DNA from: Melastoma dodecandrum
Lineage: Eukaryota; Streptophyta; Magnoliopsida; Myrtales; Melastomataceae
Assembly (NCBI GenBank): GCA_029817715.1
Contig: JARUPY010000538.1
Location: 8,556,001-8,620,000 of the forward strand
DNA: 64,000 nucleotides
Reading direction: 5' to 3'
Part shown: piece by piece, positions 57,724 to 64,000 of the stretch
Layout: the number at the start of each line of letters is the position of its first letter
Numbering within the stretch: position 1 is the first letter of the stretch
The notes under the pieces: generated by a model
Told to the model about the DNA's origin: nothing
The model's input: the letters and a program-made list of their open reading frames with translations, nothing else
Databases searched by the model: none
Translations under genes and position numbers: made by a program

Positions 57724-58200
57724 GATCAATGGAAAAGAAGTTGAGAAGCCACAACCCGGTTCTCGAACTCGAGAGGATTCTACTCCCAGTTAGATTTTGA
57801 CGTCAACCCCACAAAGATGAAGCTGAGAGAACGTGATCAGACATTCGGGTTAAGGCAGTCACTCGAAGTCTGTTGACCCATGATGATACGTTGAGGGAGC
57901 AGTTCTCCTAATTCTTCTACCCTGCTATCAACTGTTCGCCCACGATCTCTAGGCAGTTAATAGGAAAATAATATAAGTAGGACCCTTATGCTAGTCGTAC
58001 ATTAACCCTCTACAGAGGTACTTTTTGTCCTCCTCTGTTCTTTAGCTTTCCACCATTTTCTTTTTCGGTTTTTTGCACTGAAACGACGATGGTTCTAAGT
58101 TTCTGAATTTAAGTGAATGAAAGCATTTGTTTGATCCATTGCTATTTGTGTTATTTACTTTCATGGCGATCACATTATTCACTGTATCTCAAATTTCCAC
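57724..58200 (+). repeat. Probable 3' LTR of host Tat element
   Basis: After the Athila duplication, a purine tract GGAAAAGAAG at 57731-57740 is followed by TGAGAAGCCACAACCC (57742), a possible LTR start. A TATA-like TATAAGTAG lies at 57972-57980, a pyrimidine-rich stretch follows, and the possible end is ATTTCCA near 58199. No partner LTR is present to confirm the ends. Confidence 0.4.
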
Positions 58201-58633
58201 GCTCTGATAAGCGCTCGGCGGCCCGCATTTTCATGTGCGATTATAACCCTAGTAATTAAGGACTTGTTTGATAATTAAGAAAATAACTCTCGCCAGCTGT
58301 ATAATTTCATTTTTGAATTTTACCTTCGCTCCAATGCAAAGGGTAAAGAAAGATTCCTTTTAAATAAATCATTTTAAAATTTTTAGATAGTTACGTGGAC
58401 CAGATTCCTGAAGCGAATTAATAGTCCGCGGTCGTTGTGGATCATGTTCCCAAGGAGAGATCTGGATCGGATTCGGACGCAATCAACGCGGATCTGGTCG
58501 TTGTGGATCATGTTCCCAAGGAGAAATCATGTTCCCATCAAATCCCTCCACCTTCATTTGGCAAGTTCTCGTATTCAAAGAACAAACACCCCAGCAAGAA
58601 GTAGTAGAATAGAAATCACACGTTTCGGACTAG
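58201..58633. other. Intergenic, with 66-bp duplication
   Basis: No gene. GTCGTTGTGGATCATGTTCC at 58431 recurs at 58497 (period 66, second copy partial, about 29 bases). The region lies downstream of the glycosyltransferase stop and may contain its 3' untranslated region. Confidence 0.6.
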
Positions 58634-58722
58634 TCAGTCATATGAAGTAATGATGTCCAGCAGAGACCTGAAATCCTTGCCCGCGCTCCCCTCCTCCGCA
58701 GCCGCAGCAGCTAGCTTCTCCT
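58634..58722 (-). pseudogene. Out-of-frame C-terminal tail of the glycosyltransferase
   Basis: In the frame shifted relative to the gene above, the minus strand reads an Ala/Glu-rich helix followed by GSAGKDFRSLLDIITSY and a stop, exactly the kind of ending UGT family proteins have. The expressed frame instead ends FRRS at 58711. A single missing base near 58720 explains it. Either a real truncating mutation or a sequence error. Confidence 0.75.
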
Positions 58723-59985
58723 AAACACGGCGATCCTCTCCCTCATGACCCTCCCTTCTTCTCCCCCTCCCAACACCATCCTCAGGCACCTTTCCATCCC
58801 TTCCGCAGTGATCACCCCTTTCGCTCCATCCACCTTCACCCCTATTCCCCACAGCTCCTCTACCATCCTCCCATTCATCATGTTGTCTGCCCAGATGGGC
58901 CTGCATATCATCGGGACCTGGCCGGCAATGCTCTCAAACACCGAGTTGTACCCGCAATGCGTCACGTAGACCCCACAGGCTGCGTGGCCTAACACAAGGC
59001 TCTGCGGTGCCCATGGCACCACCTTCCCTTGATGTTTTGTCCTTTGCTGGAATCCTGGCGGGAAATGAGTGTGGAAGTCCTCTTTCAGTGACCACAGGAA
59101 CGGTGTTCTCGTCTCCTCTAGTGCTGCTGCCACTGCATGGATTTCTTCAGGGGATATGTTGGCAATCGAACCGAAGCAGATGTAAGCCACTGTCTTGGGT
59201 TCCTGATTGTTTAGCCAGGACAGGCAGCAGCTTTCATCCTCTGGCTCAACTTCTGGTGAGGGCGGTTGAAACGACACTGTTTGGCACCCGATGTGGAGCA
59301 AACCTTTAAACTTTGACTTCAAGTCCTCGACCAGCTCTCGAGGGTTCACTTCCTCATAGGAATTTAGCAGCAGCACGGTAGCACGTGGCAGCACTTGGCG
59401 AATCGAGTAGAACATGGCCGACATGAGTGACTCTTCACGCCTCAGCAAGTGCTTCTTGTCTAAGTCCTGAAGATAAAATTCGGATAATCCCGGAATAGCA
59501 CTTAACCGGATATCTACCCGGCTTGTCGTCATGCTCAGGGAAGAGGAGATGACGTCCACATAGAGAAAACCTGATAAGGAGTGTGGCGCCAGATCCCAGA
59601 AGGGGACCCACTTGATATTCATGGCTTCGGCGATCTCACACGCGAACAGCATGAACGCATCAGTCAACAGGCAACCAACCTTAAGGCCAGACTCTCGCTC
59701 GGTGAGTCCAATGGTGCTCTTGTAATTGCTTGTAACGGACTCAAGGAAATGCTTGGGGGATTTACCGACTCCCACATCATACACCATGATATTCGACAGC
59801 AAGGACAAAGCATGACAACTGGTGTGGAACAGGGACGAATTAGAGTCGCTGGTATTGATGAAAGAGAAGCGAACGCTGGGAGCAAATGAGGCTAACTTGC
59901 GCATGAGGTTGAAGAGAGGGTAAGCATGACCGCCAAATGGAAATGGCATCACAACAACATGGCCCTTAGGAGTAGAAGACGACAT
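58711..59985 (-). CDS. UDP-glycosyltransferase, flavonoid 3-O-type-like
   Basis: Family-1 glycosyltransferase that transfers a sugar from UDP-sugar to a small molecule in the cytosol. It resembles UGT78-type flavonoid/anthocyanidin 3-O-glycosyltransferases, but the acceptor cannot be read from sequence. 424 residues, single exon. The N-terminal block PFPFGGHAYPL has the catalytic His (H20); LLTDAF carries the partner Asp (D109). The PSPG box starts at W325 (WAPQSLVLGHAACG) and contains HCGYNS (343-348; most relatives have HCGWNS). Its last residue, which usually is Gln or His, is Asn368 (ADN). The usual length is about 450: a one-base frame change near 58720 truncates the C-terminus, and an in-frame alternative tail reaches a stop at 58634-58636. 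The start ATG at 59985 has a TATA box 45 bases upstream. It is the only host-like gene in the window. Confidence 0.85.
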   Translation of the reverse strand: MSSSTPKGHVVVMPFPFGGHAYPLFNLMRKLASFAPSVRFSFINTSDSNSSLFHTSCHALSLLSNIMVYDVGVGKSPKHFLESVTSNYKSTIGLTERESGLKVGCLLTDAFMLFACEIAEAMNIKWVPFWDLAPHSLSGFLYVDVISSSLSMTTSRVDIRLSAIPGLSEFYLQDLDKKHLLRREESLMSAMFYSIRQVLPRATVLLLNSYEEVNPRELVEDLKSKFKGLLHIGCQTVSFQPPSPEVEPEDESCCLSWLNNQEPKTVAYICFGSIANISPEEIHAVAAALEETRTPFLWSLKEDFHTHFPPGFQQRTKHQGKVVPWAPQSLVLGHAACGVYVTHCGYNSVFESIAGQVPMICRPIWADNMMNGRMVEELWGIGVKVDGAKGVITAEGMERCLRMVLGGGEEGRVMRERIAVFRRS

Positions 59986-60029
59986 TTTTCGTACGACCTC
60001 TTGCCTTAGCAGCCAGAAGAATGTGCTAA

Positions 60030-60035
60030 TTTATA
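60030..60035 (-). promoter_or_regulatory. TATA box of glycosyltransferase gene
   Basis: TATAAA on the minus strand, in the context CTATAAATTAGC, 45 bases before the ATG at 59985. A start site near 60000 gives a very short leader of about 15 bases. A CCAAT word lies a few bases upstream. Confidence 0.55.
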
Positions 60036-60194
60036 GATGTATTGGCGTGGTTGCAACATCCAAGAAGTATTTATTTGCGTAAACAAGAATAGTAAAATGA
60101 TAACCACGTGAATCGAATTCATATATTTTATCTGTTGTTCATTAAGCCTAACAATCTAATTCCAGATCGAACCTAGAAGCCAGTTTTACACCCT

Positions 60195-60232
60195 CTGCCC
60201 CTGGGGTGGGTGGGGGGTGGGGGGGGCGGCAT
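60195..60232 (+). repeat. G-run tract with quadruplex potential
   Basis: From about 60199: consecutive runs of three or more G (ggggtgggtggggggtggggggggcgg). At least four G-runs with one-base loops, about 210 bases upstream of the glycosyltransferase start on the opposite strand to the gene. Confidence 0.7.
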
Positions 60233-60239
60233 CTCGCAG

Positions 60240-60759
60240 GTCAGCTTGAGCAAGCAGTCTCTTTTCCTCATGTCAAATGTCGTCTCCCATCTCCCAAAAT
60301 CCGGCACCAAAGCCAGGGGGTCCCGAGTTTCTGCAGAAACGGGGAGGGAATGCTGGCAAAATATCTATCATGACTCATCTAAGCCGAGATCCATCTAAAT
60401 ATCTTGTGTTAGGCTTTGGAAATGATCGTCCATATGCACAAGCACCACAACCCATCACAACTATTATTACGTTAACCGCCTGTTTTACTTTCGGCGCAAA
60501 CAATTCAAGGTAGACTAAAAGAAGTCTTTCGTCTTTTAATTATTCAAGTCCAATGATAACAAAATCGAGACAACTTTTCTTGCACGACGGGGCGAGGGAT
60601 AGAAAACAACGATACAGGATACGTTTCAGAATTAATTTGTCAAATACGGCAAGAAGTTTGGAATTTTCTGGTTTACGGCCCTTAAATCGTTACTTGAAGT
60701 AGCAAGTTTACTTCACGAAAGAACTCGCTACTTCAAGTATTGATTTCTTTAGTCCCAAC
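60240..60759. other. Intergenic sequence upstream of solo LTR
   Basis: No gene recognised. Two opposed copies of the CTTGAAGTAGCRA motif lie at about 60689-60700 and 60727-60740. They mark the left flank of a region that resumes at 62408 after the solo LTR. Confidence 0.5.
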
Positions 60760-60946
60760 TCTGAACACTAAAATCTCGCGTGGAAATACCAGCGTACAAA
60801 TTATCGTATTAAAATATATAGCGGGTTCAATCTCTAGTCACGAGAAAAGCACGTGATTCCTCCGATTCGATCTTTGAAGAATAACGGTTGGGAATGGTGA
60901 TACTAATCTCTGACACAATTTCAGCAGAACTTCGGGATGAAATATT

Positions 60947-61082
60947 GATGAAGTCGTCCGGGCCTTTGGGCGTGATCCGGCGGAGCTTCAGTAGCTTGAT
61001 GAGGTTCGTCGGAGCCTTTGGGCGTGATCCGAAGAGCTACGGTAACTTGATGAAGTCGCCGGGGCCTTTGGGCGTGACCTGA
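60947..61082. repeat. 51-bp minisatellite
   Basis: GATGA(A/G)GT-based unit containing GGGCCTTTGGGCGTGATCC, starting at 60947, 60998 and 61049: two full and one partial copy. Period 51 keeps reading frame, which explains the antisense open frame across it. Confidence 0.9.
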
Positions 61083-61364
61083 CAAAACATCAGGGCGCGT
61101 TGCAAAAGAACACCGGGCAATGGACGTCGGCAGAGCTTCGACGAGCAGGAGGCGGCGAAAGTCTTCGAGAGCTCCAAGAGTCTGCTTTTCACCTATATGT
61201 GTGTTGTTTGATGTTGTCGACAAAAGTATATAGCCGTCGTCGAAGAGTATAATATCAAGAATATCATTTGGGAAGAATATTATTGTATGTAGAATATGAT
61301 CGCTGGGAGAATGTAACTCCAATGATAATACACCACCGCGAGAATCTCGTCTTCCTACTATGGG

Positions 61365-61935
61365 GCCTTCAGAGATAAACCCGCAAGAGGGGGGCTTCGG
61401 AGATAAACCCTTTATAAGGCCTTCGGAGATATACCCGTTGAGGGGCCTTTGGAGACAAACCTACCAGAAGGGCCTTCGCCACCGCACCACCCGCAAGAGG
61501 GACCCTTGGAGATATACCCGCAAGAGAGGCCTTCGGAGATATACCCGCAAGAGGGGCCTTCGGAGATCCCACTAGAAGGGCCTTCGCCTCAGCGCCACCC
61601 GCCGAGGGGCTTTCGCCGCACCACCCGCAGAGGGGGCCTCCGAATGAATCCGCCAGAGGGGCCTTCGCCGGCGCACCACCCGTAAAGGGCCCTTCGGAAA
61701 TAAACCCGCAGGAGGGGCCTCCGGAGATAAACCCACAAGAGGGGCCTCAGGAGATAAACCTGCAAGAGGGGCCTTCGGAGATCCCGCTGGAGGGGCCTTC
61801 GCTGCCGCACCACCCGTCGAGGGACTTTCGCCGCACCACCCAGAGAGGGGCCTACGGAGAACCCGTTAGAGTGGCCTTCGCCGCATTGCACCACCCATAA
61901 AAGGGCCTTCGCCGCATCGCACCACCCATTGAGGG
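61365..61935. repeat. ~28-30-bp GC-rich minisatellite
   Basis: Roughly nineteen degenerate copies of GAGGGGCCTTCGGAGATAAA followed by CCCGCAA, with a variant containing CCGCACCACCCG. It is GC-rich against AT-rich neighbours. Located downstream of the TATA boxes in the minus-strand LTR, so within its transcribed part. Confidence 0.9.
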
Positions 61936-61961
61936 GTCTTCAAAAAAATAACTAGAATCTC

Positions 61962-62183
61962 TTTTTAACCCAATGGGGCTTAAGATGATAAGAGAGAAGA
62001 GATAATTTTGTGTGTGTGAGGTGTGTTGTGATTGAATGGAGAGGCCTCTATATATAGGATTCCAAGGCTGATTTTTTAACCCAATGGGGCTTAAGATGAT
62101 AAGAGAGAAGAGATAATTTTGTGTGTGTGAGGTGTGTTGTGATTGAATGGAGAGACCTCTATATATAGGATTCCAAGGCTCGT
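61962..62183 (-). repeat. 111-bp tandem duplication carrying the LTR TATA box
   Basis: Two nearly identical 111-bp copies (about 61962-62072 and 62073-62183), each with ACCCAATGGGGCTTAAGATG, a GTGTGTGTGAGGTGTGTTG stretch and CTCTATATATAGGATTCC. Each copy thus has its own TATA box, read on the minus strand, followed by a pyrimidine-rich leader. Confidence 0.9.
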
Positions 62184-62412
62184 TTAAATTAGGAAGCTGG
62201 TCATATCTTATAAAGCAACTTCTCGTGGACCGGGCTATGGGCCGGGCTTGAATTTGGGCTTAGTTTTGGCCCAAAATACTTTGTTTGGATGGGGTAGCAT
62301 CATTTTCTTGGATATGATTTCATGGCCCGTTTATATTGTCCATACAAATTGGATATTAGGCGTGATAGGTAGCCCATATTATGATGACAAATTTTTTGAT
62401 GTCTACACCAAC

Positions 62413-63130
62413 AAAATCGTTATTTGAAGTAGCTAGTTGATGTTCATGTGTACAACTTCTCATGAAATCGATACATCAAATAGCGAGGACCTAAGTTACC
62501 AAGAAAATCGTTATTTGAAGTAGCGAGTTCCCGTGTAATAGGGGCCTCCCTTCCAAAATTGAACCAAGTGTAAAATTTGCTCTTTTTGTGGGAGGAGTGG
62601 CTTTCTTAAGCCCTTAAGAAGGTCACTATTTGAAGTAGGGATTTCTTTCTTGTAAAAATAAATGGGCAAAATTTAATAGGAAAAATTTAAGAGATATTTT
62701 TTAAGAAGAAAGTATCTATTTCAAGTAGCGATTTTCTCTAGTTAAAAAATTGGAAGAAAAATGTAAGGGTTATACTTTCTGAAGAAGGAAGTCGAGTAGG
62801 GCTTCTTGGATATCTAAATTAATTCGGTAAATAAAAAAATATAAATTTTATTTTTTTAAAGAAAATTACTTCTTGAAGTAACAACTTTCTTCTTCATTAA
62901 AATAACTCTTAGATTTTCCCCCTCCAAATTTCACCATGAAATTTGTCCTTCTCTTCCAAGTAGCGATTTCGTGGCTTACGAGCTTGAAGTAGCAATTTTC
63001 TTCGTGACTTATGAGCTTGAAGTAGTGATTTCATGAGAAGTTGTGTACATGGACATCAACTCGGTAATTCAAGTAGCGACATTGGTTGAGACTAAGAAAA
63101 TCACTATTTCAAATATCGAGTCAAGGGTAG
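62413..63130. repeat. Dispersed TTGAAGTAGCGA-motif region
   Basis: No gene. The motif (C/T)TT(G/C)AAGTAGCGA recurs at about 62424, 62513, 62619, 62707, 62870, 62958, 62984, 63015 and 63067, with weaker forms near 62475 and 63102, spaced roughly 25-165 bases. A ~50-base inverted repeat pairs 62437-62483 with 63010-63060 (TACACAACTTCTCATGAAAT in the arm). Confidence 0.7.
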
Positions 63131-64000
63131 TAAACCATGAAATTTCAAAATTATTATCGTATTTAAAAATATTATTTAATGATTACATTCGTTATATTTT
63201 TGTCATTAAAGATTAATTAGTAATGTAACGGATGGATTAGACGTGGGATAAGATATTTTTTTTATGCGTTAAGATATTTATGGCAAGAAAATGCAATTAG
63301 ACGTGGGATTGTCTGATGGTCTGATTGTCGGAGCATCAAAAGGGGAATGAAAAATAGTGAGGGGGATTTTGTCTAAAAACTGTAGAAAATTTCCCGAAAG
63401 AAAAGAGCACGTAAGATTTAAGTTTTGCTTCCGTATTTTTCTTCTTCCTCGATCCAAGAGGCTAGCACCTACCGGATCGTTAAGTGTTCGTGATCACGTG
63501 CGCGTGGATACCGCTAGAGTCACACGTGGGGCTCTCGATCGATTATTCTTCATTACAGTTTTTGTTTCGTCGGAAATTATAAGTTACAGCTTCCGGGTAA
63601 GAATTTTATTACATATTTTCTTATAATATAATATACGTATTATGATCTGATTATTTTGGGCATGAAAGTTAAAGTTTTTATTTCCGCTGCGCCCTAAATC
63701 TAACAGGAGCACGCTCCACATGTCCCTTCATGCTCTCACACGCCGAGGGCGGGATCAAGGCTAACCGGTCGGTCCCCTTCATCATGTATACCTACCGAGA
63801 GCGGGATTGAAAATCAACCGGGCCTCTCTTCTTTGTCACTCCTAGGGCGGGAACAAGTTCAACTGGTCCCCTCATTCTTCATTTTGTTGCTCCTTTGAGC
63901 GACGGGGGAACGATTTTGGGGCGTCTTGCTCGTACCACACTCGTCCCATAAACGTCCCCAACACATCCCACTCAATTTCATATCCGTTCCCTTTATAATT
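63131..64000. other. Unassigned intergenic sequence with short repeats
   Basis: AT-rich to about 63350, with ATTAGACGTGGGA at 63236 and 63297. The 89-aa open frame 63357-63626 (plus) matches nothing I know. 63745-63875 holds three diverged copies of a ~50-bp unit with GCGGGA(T/A)C...CAACCGGTC...CCCTC. It may be part of another LTR element running off the window. Confidence 0.4.

Larger units (their letters stand above)
10085..58200 (+). mobile_element. Host Tat/Retand-like Ty3/gypsy element of the nest
   Basis: Plus-strand remnant broken into pieces by six insertions. Pieces: RT tail/RNase H 10085-10692; RNase H 18925-18949; RNase H end and linker 21995-22488; integrase 25293-26378; 3' region with an antisense ORF 33806-35022 and 43543-45140; PPT and probable 3' LTR 57719-about 58200. 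The 5' half (gag, protease, most of RT) is missing, because the sequence left of 10080 is the chromovirus LTR. An antisense ORF between pol and the 3' LTR is a known trait of some Tat elements. The element must be older than everything inside it. Confidence 0.75.
60755..62412 (-). mobile_element. Solo LTR (1.65 kb) with CCAAC target duplication
   Basis: Element 60760-62407 on the minus strand starts TGTAGACATCAAAAAATTTG at 62407 and ends GTGTTCAGA at 60760 (expected CA is GA, one mutation). CCAAC flanks at 60755-60759 and 62408-62412. It contains three repeat blocks listed separately and a duplicated TATATATAGG core promoter. No coding sequence. Open frames such as 60921-61322 and 61589-61894 (minus) only reflect minisatellites with unit lengths that keep frame. 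Confidence 0.7.

Noticed and set aside
58711..59985. Plus-strand open frames inside the glycosyltransferase (58745-58969, 59007-59309, 59581-59889)
   Set aside because: Shadows of the minus-strand gene, no domain.
60921..61322. 133-aa minus-strand frame, and 101-aa frame at 61589-61894
   Set aside because: Products of minisatellites with in-frame unit lengths inside a solo LTR.

Overview
The window is a dense transposon nest from a plant nuclear genome, probably a eudicot (inferred from the element families and the single host-like gene, not from any marker). Almost all recognisable protein sequence is decayed retrotransposon or transposon sequence. The only gene that looks like a host gene is a minus-strand UDP-glycosyltransferase at 58711-59985. 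No rRNA operon, tRNA gene, CRISPR array or bacterial gene was found.

Layout. 1-2640: pol remnant of a Tat-type Ty3/gypsy element on the minus strand. 2640-10079: a Del/Tekay-like chromovirus on the minus strand that lost its 3' LTR; its pol is split by a solo LTR (4737-5579, target duplication GGTAT). From about 10085 a second, plus-strand Tat/Retand-like element begins, and this is the host of a long nest. Its RNase H, linker, integrase and antisense 3' ORF are cut successively by: a Ty1/copia element lacking reverse transcriptase (10693-18924, GATTC); a minus-strand solo LTR (18950-21994); a plus-strand solo LTR (22489-25292, ATGGA); a 7.4-kb Mutator-like element with long terminal inverted repeats (26379-33805, 9-bp duplication ATGATATTG); an Ogre-like non-autonomous LTR element (35023-43542, GTAAC/GTAAG); and an Athila element (45141-57718, GTTAA). 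The Athila element itself carries a solo LTR in its 3' LTR (45193-46267, GAGAT) and a piece of Tat gag in its 5' LTR. A probable 3' LTR of the host Tat element lies at about 57742-58200.

After the nest come the glycosyltransferase gene with a near TATA box, a G-rich stretch, another solo LTR (60760-62407, CCAAC) full of minisatellites, and an unexplained stretch with a dispersed TTGAAGTAGCGA-like motif (60680-63120).

At the three coding junctions tested inside the plus-strand Tat element, and at the solo LTR in the chromovirus, the host reading frame resumes when the insert and one target copy are ignored. This supports the boundaries. The most interesting biology is that plant-mobile-domain-like sequence occurs three times in three unrelated element types here: the antisense ORF of the Tat element, ORF1 of the Ogre-like element, and a gene captured by the Mutator-like element, where it is followed by an Ulp1/C48 SUMO-protease-like region. 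All calls come from reading the sequence by eye; no alignment or database search was run.
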